DNA of 8,940 nt from Candidatus Thorarchaeota archaeon MP11T_1 (GTDB lineage Archaea; Asgardarchaeota; Thorarchaeia; Thorarchaeales; Thorarchaeaceae): NCBI GenBank assembly GCA_002825515.1, contig PJET01000174.1:1-8940 (forward strand), read 5' to 3'. Within the stretch, counting starts at the first letter, position 1. The number at the start of each line of letters is the position of its first letter. Under the pieces are notes generated by a model. It was not told the DNA's origin. It saw nothing but the letters and a program-made list of their open reading frames with translations, and searched no databases. The position numbers and the translations under genes were made by a program. Below, piece after piece: positions 1 through 6,020 of the stretch.

Positions 1-3
1 GAG

Positions 4-513
4 ATGATGGAGAAGGATGAATCTGATCAAGATGTTGCAAATGCCATTGTTGAGTTCAAGGCTGCGCTTGAAGGCAGATGGTCATTCGATGACGGGGTCC
101 TGGCTTACAAGGGAGAGCCTAAGTTTAAAGAGCCAATTGCGGGAGCTCCAACAGAAAAGAAAATCCCTGAACCAGAACCGGAACCAATTGCAGGAGCTCC
201 AAAGCCAAAACCTACTCCCACTTTAGTAGCAGAAACTGTGATCGAAACTCCAGCTAGTGCCGTTTCAGCATCACTTGCTGAAAAGAAGATGGCGTACCTG
301 ATGTTATCCGTTACAAGAAATTCTGACCTCGTGTACACCGAACGTTTCGAAAAGGGCGGAAAGAAAGGACTGAAGATTGAATCACCAGGAATAATGGTCA
401 TTGAAGCTGTATTTGATGGAGACCAGCTCCAAATTACTCCAAGGGATTTTGGCGGTTCAGAAACAGGCTTGAAAATCAAATCAGAGTATGACAGTCTATC
501 AAAGAGACTCTAG
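4..513 (+). CDS. Hypothetical protein with Pro-rich EPIAGAP linker, possibly the C-terminal part of a longer protein
   Basis: I do not recognise this protein. It shows three parts: an acidic, probably helical N-terminus (about residues 1-40), a low-complexity Pro/Glu/Ala/Lys linker (about 40-90) with two copies of EPIAGAP and an EPEPEP tract, and a compact, probably beta-rich C-terminal segment of about 75 residues (about 95-169). No signal peptide or membrane segment is visible, so it is probably cytoplasmic. The two adjacent ATG codons at 4 and 7 lie at the window edge. The frame is open to base 1, so the true start may be further upstream and no ribosome binding site can be judged. The linker suggests a flexible tether between two small domains. 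The gene ends just before a hairpin with a T-tract and is convergent with the acetyltransferase gene. Coding status is fairly safe from length, composition and the terminator; the function is unknown. Confidence 0.7.
   Translation: MMEKDESDQDVANAIVEFKAALEGRWSFDDGVLAYKGEPKFKEPIAGAPTEKKIPEPEPEPIAGAPKPKPTPTLVAETVIETPASAVSASLAEKKMAYLMLSVTRNSDLVYTERFEKGGKKGLKIESPGIMVIEAVFDGDQLQITPRDFGGSETGLKIKSEYDSLSKRL
133..201 (+). repeat. In-frame direct repeat encoding the two EPIAGAP linker units
   Basis: An 18-base unit, ccaattgcgggagctcca at 133-150, recurs at 184-201 with one change (g to a, silent in Ala). The units are 51 bases (17 codons) apart and both encode the PIAGAP core. Near-identity at the DNA level points to recent tandem duplication of a linker module rather than convergent low-complexity drift. 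Confidence 0.75.
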
Positions 514-516
514 TAA

Positions 517-558
517 CATGCGAGTGGTATTTTAGACCACTCAGCATGATTCTTTTTT
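517..558 (+). terminator. Hairpin plus T-tract terminator of the first gene
   Basis: Arms catgc-gagtggt (517-528) and accactc-a-gcatg (536-548) form a 12-bp stem with one bulged A at 543 and a 7-base loop. A T-rich tract (550-558, with six T in a row at 553-558) follows directly. It begins 3 bases after the TAG of the upstream gene. The T-tract overlaps the stop codon of the convergent acetyltransferase gene. Archaea usually terminate on T-tracts alone, so the strong hairpin may instead protect the 3' end or block read-through from both sides. Confidence 0.7.
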
Positions 559-1312
559 ATTCCTCAAGCTTTCGATACCAGTAGGTATAGACATGTTGGA
601 ATCCTAGTTTTTCGTATAATTTTAGGGCTGGTAAATTCTCTGACTCAACCTGAAGATAGGCAGACCTTGCACCCCTCTGATGACCCCAATTAGCAAGTGC
701 TATGTTAACTGCTACAGCAACTCCTCTCCCACGCATTGATGGGTGAACTGCTATATTGAAGAGACCCAACCACTTGCCCTCAACAACCGCGAACCCTACT
801 CCTGCAGGTTCTCTATCAATTTTCGCTAGAGCAAAAGCCTTGTGAAGAGGTGTGCGTTTCATAAGGGCTTTCCTTGTTTCCATGGTAGAAGCGTCATAAC
901 CCGAAGATTCTTCATAAACAGACATCCAGCTGTCGGTGACATCATTTGATACATGAACATCAATAAGCGGTTCTCTTTTTGTAATGTGGTTGATAGCTAC
1001 TGTATGCATCTCGACCTGCAGACCAACTGAAAATCCTCGATCAGATAGGTCTCGGTCTAGTTCCGGGGGTTTACTAGTTTCAGCCATTTGGAAACGTGGA
1101 GTGAGATTTCTCTCCTTATAGAAATCAATCACTTTCTCAATTGCTTCGTCAAGTGGAATAACAGGGGGACCAAGTGGAAGAACACTATTAGCTCGTCTCG
1201 TAACTCCTGCATTCGCACGAAGGAGCCACCCTCCCAGTCGTTCGGTTTCCTGAGCTACCCAGGCATTGGCGGCTATCTGTTCAAGTTCGACAATCTGTGA
1301 TTGATCGATCAA
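557..1312 (-). CDS. GNAT family N-acetyltransferase with an N-terminal extension domain
   Basis: This protein would transfer an acetyl group from acetyl-CoA to an amine; the substrate is unknown. The GNAT fold occupies about residues 117-251. The acetyl-CoA loop is visible as VHPSMRGRGVAVAV, giving R194-x-x-G197-x-A199. It is followed by YLQVESENLPALKLYEKLGF (219-238), the typical last strand-helix of the fold. The N-terminal half carries GGWLLRANAGVTRRANSVLP (27-46) and a FYKERNLTPRFQM segment (64-76). From memory these are characteristic of the two-domain GNAT group that includes mycobacterial Rv0428c. The start is a TTG (1312-1310), chosen because a perfect AGGAGG lies 7 bases upstream. 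The protein is cytoplasmic, with no membrane segment. It is divergent from the Vps62-like gene and convergent with the first gene. The family call is safe; the substrate is not inferable. Confidence 0.93.
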   Translation of the reverse strand: MIDQSQIVELEQIAANAWVAQETERLGGWLLRANAGVTRRANSVLPLGPPVIPLDEAIEKVIDFYKERNLTPRFQMAETSKPPELDRDLSDRGFSVGLQVEMHTVAINHITKREPLIDVHVSNDVTDSWMSVYEESSGYDASTMETRKALMKRTPLHKAFALAKIDREPAGVGFAVVEGKWLGLFNIAVHPSMRGRGVAVAVNIALANWGHQRGARSAYLQVESENLPALKLYEKLGFQHVYTYWYRKLEE

Positions 1313-1319
1313 GATATTG

Positions 1320-1325
1320 CCTCCT
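1320..1325 (-). promoter_or_regulatory. Shine-Dalgarno AGGAGG fixing the TTG start of the GNAT gene
   Basis: On the minus strand AGGAGG is followed by a 7-base spacer and TTG (1312-1310). This is the strongest ribosome binding site in the window and decides for the TTG start over later codons. Confidence 0.75.
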
Positions 1326-1345
1326 GCAACACAAAATGTATTGCA
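1325..1345. promoter_or_regulatory. 21-bp inverted repeat, possible operator or leader hairpin of the GNAT gene
   Basis: TGCAACACA (1325-1333), AAA, TGTATTGCA (1337-1345) form 9-base arms with one mismatch. The repeat lies between the probable promoter and the start of the acetyltransferase gene and touches its Shine-Dalgarno by one base. It could therefore be an operator, or a hairpin that affects ribosome access. Confidence 0.4.
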
Positions 1346-1378
1346 TTCCTACTACAAAATTCTTGTCAGTCGGTAAGG

Positions 1379-1390
1379 ATTCATATTTTC
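1379..1390. promoter_or_regulatory. AT-rich element in the divergent promoter region, possible TATA box
   Basis: The stretch attcatattttc is the only TATA-like element between the two divergent genes. Read rightwards it would place transcription start about 12 bases before the ATG at 1424. Read leftwards (AAATATGA) it would place the start near 1360, just upstream of the inverted repeat. It is weak in either direction. Confidence 0.22.
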
Positions 1391-1423
1391 AAGGGTTTTT
1401 GACTCATATAGGGATGAAATAAG

Positions 1424-2128
1424 ATGGTATTTACTGATGAATACAAACTTGCTGAGAGGTTCTCACCCATACTTCATTTTCATCCTGAAGAAGGCGAATT
1501 TTGCTGTTTTCCATCAGATGCTGAAGAAACATATGCGAAGTTCCATCTGAATTGGGACGCATTTGTTGAAGACAGAACCCCAAAGAAGCTAATCGCATCG
1601 ACTCCAAGCTATTATGAATTCTGGGATGATGGTGATTTCTTCCAAATACGGTATTGGTTTTGGTATCGACATAATGACTTTCCAGGTGCCCTCTTTAACG
1701 TAGGGAACCATCAAGGGGACTGGGAAAACGTGGAGGTGCGACTATATGGATCGACAGATTTGTCACAAGCAATTTGGCTCTTATCTAATCATAAAGAAGC
1801 TCGACTTGCTTCCATGACCAAAACTCTGACAGGCTTCACACGAGAGAGTGCAATTCTAGATGAATCTCACATTAATGTCTGGGTGGCATTAGGATCACAT
1901 GCAAATTACCCCACGCCATACAGTAAGCCAAGATGTTATGCTCGAATATTCTGCGATAAGATTTCAGAAGGCGGGTCCGTCTGGGAAACGAAAATGAATC
2001 TGAAGCATCTTGAAACAACCAATTTTGCTTCTTTCAAAGATCGTTGGGGGGACCAAAAAGCTCCCAGAGGACCTGCAAACGAGTATAACAATCGTTGGCG
2101 TAATGCACCTCATCTAAGACCAATTTAG
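1424..2128 (+). CDS. Vps62/DUF946-like protein
   Basis: This protein resembles the Vps62 family (vacuolar protein sorting-associated 62; DUF946 in plants), whose biochemical role is not established. Family hallmarks are visible: LAERFSPILHFHPEE (9-23), the GNHQGDWENVEVRL block (94-107), VALGSHANYP (154-163) and RWG..KAPRGP (207-216). The conserved His, Asp and Glu in HQGDWE and GSHANYP look like a metal or catalytic site, but that is inference. At 234 residues it is a single domain. There is no signal peptide or membrane segment. The ATG follows AGGGATGA by a few bases, a weak ribosome binding site. Its TAG (2126-2128) overlaps the TAA of the convergent methyltransferase gene, so the two share 4 bases and there is no room for a separate terminator. 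The family is called from motif memory. Confidence 0.82.
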   Translation: MVFTDEYKLAERFSPILHFHPEEGEFCCFPSDAEETYAKFHLNWDAFVEDRTPKKLIASTPSYYEFWDDGDFFQIRYWFWYRHNDFPGALFNVGNHQGDWENVEVRLYGSTDLSQAIWLLSNHKEARLASMTKTLTGFTRESAILDESHINVWVALGSHANYPTPYSKPRCYARIFCDKISEGGSVWETKMNLKHLETTNFASFKDRWGDQKAPRGPANEYNNRWRNAPHLRPI

Positions 2129-2655
2129 GTGCTTTGTGGTGACCATGGCGTTTTTCTCGGAAGCCACCGTGGTACATTCTCACGATATATTTCATACTCC
2201 TCCCCAAACCGAGTCACGAGTTCCGGTTCCTCAGACTTGATGAAATAGATGTGGTTACCTACAAAGAAAAAGAAACACCAGAGAAACAGAGCATAGTTTG
2301 ATAGAATTATTGATTCTCCCAAAAGTCCAAAGAGCACTCCAGTAATCATCGGATTCCTCATGTATCGATATATTCCAACGACAACCAGCTTCTGAGGAGG
2401 TGCCCAAGGAGCTAATGTTCCTTTTCCGATAATATTGAATATACGGATGCAATGAATTGATAGTAGTAGGCCAGTAATAAGAGTGGTTATACCAATCAGG
2501 AGAATGAGAGCGTCTAGAAACCAAGGAAATCCCCAACCAAGTGCATAGTCCGTGGTAATCCACATGAGGAACCATGGCATGATTATCATAACAGTAATTG
2601 GCAACATATAGGAACTGGCATGATCGCGTGCTCTCACTGATTTTTCCACCTTCAA
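2125..2655 (-). CDS. Integral membrane methyltransferase, ICMT/PEMT (isoprenylcysteine or phospholipid methyltransferase) family
   Basis: This is a small polytopic protein of 176 residues with hydrophobic segments at about 17-35, 46-68 and 102-138. The SAM-binding C-terminal half of the family is clear: GKGTLAPWAPPQKLVVVGIY (77-96) leading into RYMRNPMITG (97-106), then SEEPELVTRFGEEYEIYREN (141-160) and VPRWLPR. These correspond to the family pattern RNP/RHP-x-Y-x-G and EE..L...FG..Y..Y...V.R..P. Members methylate prenyl-cysteine carboxylates, phospholipids or other lipophilic acceptors at the membrane; the substrate here is unknown. The listed start is the TTG at 2655-2653, overlapping the nadB TGA as TTGA, which suggests translational coupling. 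A GTG at 2637-2635, preceded by GAAGGTGG (2653-2646), is an equally good start and would shorten the protein by six residues. It is co-transcribed with nadB and convergent with the Vps62-like gene. Confidence 0.87.
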   Translation of the reverse strand: MKVEKSVRARDHASSYMLPITVMIIMPWFLMWITTDYALGWGFPWFLDALILLIGITTLITGLLLSIHCIRIFNIIGKGTLAPWAPPQKLVVVGIYRYMRNPMITGVLFGLLGESIILSNYALFLWCFFFFVGNHIYFIKSEEPELVTRFGEEYEIYRENVPRWLPRKTPWSPQST

Positions 2656-4238
2656 TCAATGGCGGCATATCCTTTCTTCAAGAGAGTATCTACAGCTTCG
2701 TCTGACTGTTCAGGGTAATCTATGTTATAGTGAGCACCTCGGCTCTCCTTACGCATCCTAGCCATTCTAATGATAAGTTCTGCAACAATAGCTATATTTC
2801 TTAATTCTACAAGGTCAGGCGTGATTTTAAAGTCCCAGTAAAATTGACTTATCTCCCTTGAAATGAATCCAATCCTATTACTAGCACGAATCAGGCGCTT
2901 GTTTGACCTTGCTATTCCAACATAGTTAATCATTATTCGACGAATCTCTTCCCATAAATGGGAGATAACAACTAGCTCATCAGGGTCTGTCGCATCACCA
3001 GGATCCCAAGGGGGAATATCAATTGTGCGGATATCCCTTGATAGTTCCTCAACAGCGGCAATTGAAGCATTGTGTGCTAATACCGCGGCTTCAAGTAGAG
3101 AGTTAGATGCAAGGCGATTTGCTCCATGAAATCCTGGACAAGTGGTTTCACCTCTTGCATACAAACCAGCAACATCAGTACGCCCATAGATGTCAGTCTT
3201 AACCCCTCCCATCATATAGTGTGCTGCGGGAACAACAGGAATCGGTTCTTTTGTTATATCTATCCCAGCGGTCAGGCAAGTTTCATAAATTTGGGGAAAC
3301 CGATCCCGAATGTAACTAGCATCCTTGAATGAGATATCGAGCCAGACGTGATCCGCACCAGTCTTCTTAAGTTCAGTATCTATTGCACGCGCCACGACAT
3401 CACGAGGAGCTAGATCCGCATCCTTGTGATAGTTTGGCATGAACCTCTTTCCATCTCGACCAAGTAATCTAGCACCCTCTCCACGAAGAGCTTCGGAGAT
3501 GAGGAATGATCGAACCTTATGATGGTATAGAAGTGTTGGGTGGAACTGAACCATTTCGAGATTCATTACAGTGGCACCAGCACGAAAAGCCATTGCAATC
3601 CCATCCCCAGTCGCTACATCTGGATTGCTTGTATAGAGAAAGACTCGTCCAGAACCACCAGTAGCCAGGATTACTGTCTTGGCGATGAACCGCTCAATTT
3701 CGTTTGTGTTGATATCAAGAATATAAGCACCGTAGACTCTGTTATTCCTAGCATACAGGTTAACAGCCATATGATTCTCAAAGACCTTAATGTTCTTCTC
3801 ATTCTTCAATCGATCTGCTAGGGCTAGTTCGATATCTTTTCCAGTGTGATCTTTGACATGAAGAACACGACGTATACTATGCCCGCCCTCAAGGCCGAGT
3901 TCATACTCGCCAGTTGATTCCTCACCACAGAAGTCAACCCCAATTTCAACCAGTTCTTTTATTCGTTCAGGACCATCTTTGACAATACTTTCAACAACAT
4001 TGCGATGGCACAGACCAGCTCCTACTCGAATTGTGTCCTCAACATGGATGACGACAGAATCATTAGGTGACACAACAGCGGCGATTCCTCCTTGTGCCTT
4101 GATTGTGGCTGAATCAGTCAAGAGACCTTTCGTGACCATGTTTACAGTCCCGTGATTTGCTACTTTTATAGAGAAGAGCTGGCCAGATAACCCGCTCCCT
4201 ATCACAAGGAAATCTGAAGAATAGACCTTGTCCGACAT
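2652..4238 (-). CDS. nadB: L-aspartate oxidase (NadB)
   Basis: This flavoenzyme oxidises L-aspartate to iminoaspartate, the first step of de novo NAD synthesis, using O2 or fumarate as electron acceptor. At 528 residues it is near the usual length (E. coli about 540) and aligns by eye along its whole length. Visible sites are the FAD-binding VIGSGLSG (12-19), AQGGIAAV (48-55), EGGHSIRR (117-124), QFHPTLLYH (231-239), APRDVVARA (277-285), PAAHY (337-341) and NRLASNSLLE (374-383). E117, H233, R279, H340 and R375 match the E. coli active-site residues E121, H244, R290, H351 and R386. The C-terminal three-helix region with ELRNIAIVAELIIRMARMRKES-type sequence is NadB-like and argues against fumarate reductase or SdhA. 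The ATG is preceded by AGGAGA about 10 bases upstream. It is the first gene of an operon with the methyltransferase; nadA and nadC are absent from the window. Confidence 0.96.
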   Translation of the reverse strand: MSDKVYSSDFLVIGSGLSGQLFSIKVANHGTVNMVTKGLLTDSATIKAQGGIAAVVSPNDSVVIHVEDTIRVGAGLCHRNVVESIVKDGPERIKELVEIGVDFCGEESTGEYELGLEGGHSIRRVLHVKDHTGKDIELALADRLKNEKNIKVFENHMAVNLYARNNRVYGAYILDINTNEIERFIAKTVILATGGSGRVFLYTSNPDVATGDGIAMAFRAGATVMNLEMVQFHPTLLYHHKVRSFLISEALRGEGARLLGRDGKRFMPNYHKDADLAPRDVVARAIDTELKKTGADHVWLDISFKDASYIRDRFPQIYETCLTAGIDITKEPIPVVPAAHYMMGGVKTDIYGRTDVAGLYARGETTCPGFHGANRLASNSLLEAAVLAHNASIAAVEELSRDIRTIDIPPWDPGDATDPDELVVISHLWEEIRRIMINYVGIARSNKRLIRASNRIGFISREISQFYWDFKITPDLVELRNIAIVAELIIRMARMRKESRGAHYNIDYPEQSDEAVDTLLKKGYAAID

Positions 4239-4324
4239 TCCACAACTTCTCCTATCTCCGGTTTCTCATACTCAACACATAAGCCTTCGTGAACATACTA
4301 GAAAGACATTAACAGCGATGATGA

Positions 4325-4332
4325 TATTTAAA
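4325..4332 (-). promoter_or_regulatory. Putative TATA box of nadB (TTTAAATA)
   Basis: On the minus strand TTTAAATA matches the archaeal TATA consensus. A start site about 25 bases downstream (near 4302) would give nadB a leader of roughly 60 bases that includes its Shine-Dalgarno. No clear BRE is seen next to it. Confidence 0.4.
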
Positions 4333-4340
4333 GTGAGATT

Positions 4341-4345
4341 GGTGA
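4341..4345 (+). promoter_or_regulatory. Shine-Dalgarno GGTGA deciding the TTG start at 4353
   Basis: GGTGA with a 7-base spacer precedes TTG 4353. The nearby ATG at 4346 is in another frame and stops after six codons. The reading frame of the downstream gene is closed by TAA at 4329-4331 with no other start in between, so TTG is the earliest possible start. Confidence 0.55.
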
Positions 4346-4352
4346 ATGTTTC

Positions 4353-5063
4353 TTGACAAGTTGTGAAGAATGTAAACGATATGGGTATTCTAGAACGAAC
4401 CAGATTGTTCAACCATGCGTGTTGTGCGGAGAGATGCGGTGCGATGATCATATGATTTGGGTTCCTGCACATGAGATTGACCGACCGTTTGATGAAACGA
4501 GGGCTCTTCTAAAACTAATGAAATACAAAGGCAAAGGAGGATGGTATGGATTCTGTGGACGGCCTTCTCATGTCCCAAGGGGCGTTCCCTATAGAGCAGG
4601 TTCAGACAAAGAGGGAGGCAAGATGATAAGCCCAATTCTAGACCATGAGAAGAAACCTGGGCTGGAAATGTTTCGAATGTGGGAAATTGGTGTAATCGAG
4701 GACGGATATGAGAAACAGTGGGAGCCAAAACACTATGCTCTTTCATGTTCGATTGCCACAGTTATGATACTTTTTGCGAACCTTCATGCGACTCAGAGTG
4801 GCACTCCAGGATTATTAGATAGTATTTACAATTCAGCAATTCATACCTTTGGTGATAAGAAGCGGACATTCTTTGCAGGGATAAAGAGTGATTTCATTAA
4901 GGCAGTTGGAAACAGTCCAGATATTCAGACTATGGTTGAGTATGCATGTTCAAGATGTGCAGTCATTCCCTGTTTGAATAGACAGGCCCCATTTTTTGAC
5001 AAGAAGTTATTCAAGAAATTGGCAGAAACTCCTGAGATACTCTTTCTCGAAGAAACTGGTTAA
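4353..5063 (+). CDS. Cys-rich protein with N-terminal AN1/B-box-like zinc finger, function unknown
   Basis: I do not recognise the full-length family. The N-terminus carries a zinc-finger pattern C4-x2-C7-x14-C22-x2-C25-x4-C30-x2-H33-x6-H40. This is close to AN1 or B-box cross-brace fingers, except that the final AN1 cysteine is replaced (I42). A second possible metal cluster, C199-x2-C202-x4-C207, lies near the C-terminus. The middle part includes a GGWYGFCGRPSHVPRGVPYR segment (about 62-81) and a moderately hydrophobic stretch SCSIATVMILFANL that is too short and isolated for a confident membrane span. The start is TTG, with GGTGA 7 bases upstream. It lies 60 bases ahead of the longin-like gene on the same strand, so the two may be co-transcribed or functionally linked. 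In eukaryotes AN1 and B-box fingers act in ubiquitin and protein quality control; any such role here is inference. Confidence 0.8.
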   Translation: MTSCEECKRYGYSRTNQIVQPCVLCGEMRCDDHMIWVPAHEIDRPFDETRALLKLMKYKGKGGWYGFCGRPSHVPRGVPYRAGSDKEGGKMISPILDHEKKPGLEMFRMWEIGVIEDGYEKQWEPKHYALSCSIATVMILFANLHATQSGTPGLLDSIYNSAIHTFGDKKRTFFAGIKSDFIKAVGNSPDIQTMVEYACSRCAVIPCLNRQAPFFDKKLFKKLAETPEILFLEETG

Positions 5064-5080
5064 TATACCATCTAAAATAG

Positions 5081-5091
5081 TATTATAGATA
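5081..5091 (+). promoter_or_regulatory. Possible TATA element upstream of the longin-like gene
   Basis: The stretch tattatagata lies about 35 bases before the ATG at 5124 in the 60-base gap after the zinc-finger gene. It could allow a separate transcript with a very short leader, which would fit the absence of a clear Shine-Dalgarno before that ATG. Confidence 0.22.
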
Positions 5092-5123
5092 CTTCGAAAT
5101 AGCTGCCAATCGAGCTGATTCAG

Positions 5124-6002
5124 ATGGACATAGAAGGAGTAATCATATTCGACGCGGTTTCTGGCGTCCCACTTTTCTCAAGAATGAAAGGAAATACTGA
5201 ACCCTCGCTTTTCTCGAGTTTTGTTACTGCGATTGGACATTTTTCTAGAAAACTAAAATTTGGTGGTCTTTCATCATTCACTACTGAAGAGAAAGTTATC
5301 TACCTCGCACCCCGAGAGGATATTATTACAGCGTTGATTGCTCCCAAGAAAAAGGAATACGACCAAGCGTATTCTCTCGCTAACGAATTAGGAAGACAAT
5401 TTGAGGAAGGTCGTGCCCGCTGGGGATCACAACCAAATGTTGGAAATGACGAGTTCTCAGTTATTGCAGATCAATATCTTAGAAGAATCCAGAACCCATT
5501 CATCAGTAGGGTTTTGGATTTCATCCTGAAGGAGTATGGAGGAGAGGTTTTGGTACGACCCAGATTAATGAAACGTGATGGTTCTCAGGGAATGGTAGAC
5601 CTTCTCATTGATTCTAGAAAGAAGAAGAAAGAACTTGATAATGAATTGATTACCTTTGGTGAAAACTATGGATTCGTGAAGGTTGTGGACAATAGAGCAA
5701 ATCGAGTTCAAATAATTGACTTTATTGACTCACTAGACAATTTTGCAGTATTATCCATGAAGAAAGACGAAATGATTCTTCAGCCATATTTTCCCTCAAA
5801 AGCTGTAGTTGTGGCCAGAGAATATGATCCAGCTGTTTTTGATTACTTGAAAAAATTTCCATCAGACAATAATCGCAAGTATATTGATGGAGCATATGTT
5901 TACTCAGGCGTTAAATTGAAAAAAGTGCCAAAGGAAACGCGTTGTTTTCTCGACCTCTGGCAGTGGCAAGATGACCAGAACCCTCAGCAACTGAATTTCT
6001 AG
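5124..6002 (+). CDS. Longin/roadblock-like N-terminal domain protein with unknown C-terminal region
   Basis: Residues 1 to about 98 read as a longin/roadblock-type fold. A strand pair (MDIEGVIIFDAVSGVPLFSR) is followed by a helix (SLFSSFVTAIGHFSRKL), then short strands (GGLSSFTTEE, KVIYLAPRED, IITALIAPK) and a long C-terminal helix (YDQAYSLANELGRQFEEG). Such domains are abundant in Asgard archaea. In eukaryotes they sit in SNAREs, adaptor and TRAPP subunits and in regulators of small GTPases. Residues about 105-292 are not recognised. They include a basic, charged helix RKKKKELDNEL (165-175) and an end rich in Trp, Gln and Asp. There is no signal peptide or membrane span. The ATG has no convincing Shine-Dalgarno, so the transcript may be leaderless or nearly so. 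The gene follows the zinc-finger gene and converges on the glycosidase-like gene with an 18-base gap. Coding is certain; the fold call is pattern recognition, not a search. Confidence 0.82.
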   Translation: MDIEGVIIFDAVSGVPLFSRMKGNTEPSLFSSFVTAIGHFSRKLKFGGLSSFTTEEKVIYLAPREDIITALIAPKKKEYDQAYSLANELGRQFEEGRARWGSQPNVGNDEFSVIADQYLRRIQNPFISRVLDFILKEYGGEVLVRPRLMKRDGSQGMVDLLIDSRKKKKELDNELITFGENYGFVKVVDNRANRVQIIDFIDSLDNFAVLSMKKDEMILQPYFPSKAVVVAREYDPAVFDYLKKFPSDNNRKYIDGAYVYSGVKLKKVPKETRCFLDLWQWQDDQNPQQLNF

Positions 6003-6020
6003 TATCTGATTCTTACCTAC

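Noticed and set aside
105..479. 124-codon open frame on the minus strand
   Set aside because: It lies wholly inside the first gene in antisense, has low-complexity Gly/Ser composition mirroring the Pro/Glu linker, and lacks family motifs.
2255..2668. 137-codon minus-strand frame over the methyltransferase
   Set aside because: It is out of frame with a clearly recognisable ICMT/PEMT protein and has shadow-type composition.
3540..3821. 93-codon plus-strand frame inside nadB
   Set aside because: It is antisense to a fully conserved NadB and has no start signal or recognisable sequence.
2652..4238. Alternative call as fumarate reductase/succinate dehydrogenase flavoprotein
   Set aside because: The spacing and identity of active-site residues and the C-terminal region match NadB, and no iron-sulfur or membrane subunit genes adjoin.
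4390..4746. 118-codon minus-strand frame opposite the zinc-finger gene
   Set aside because: It is antisense. The plus frame carries the ordered Cys/His pattern, a Shine-Dalgarno and full-length coding.
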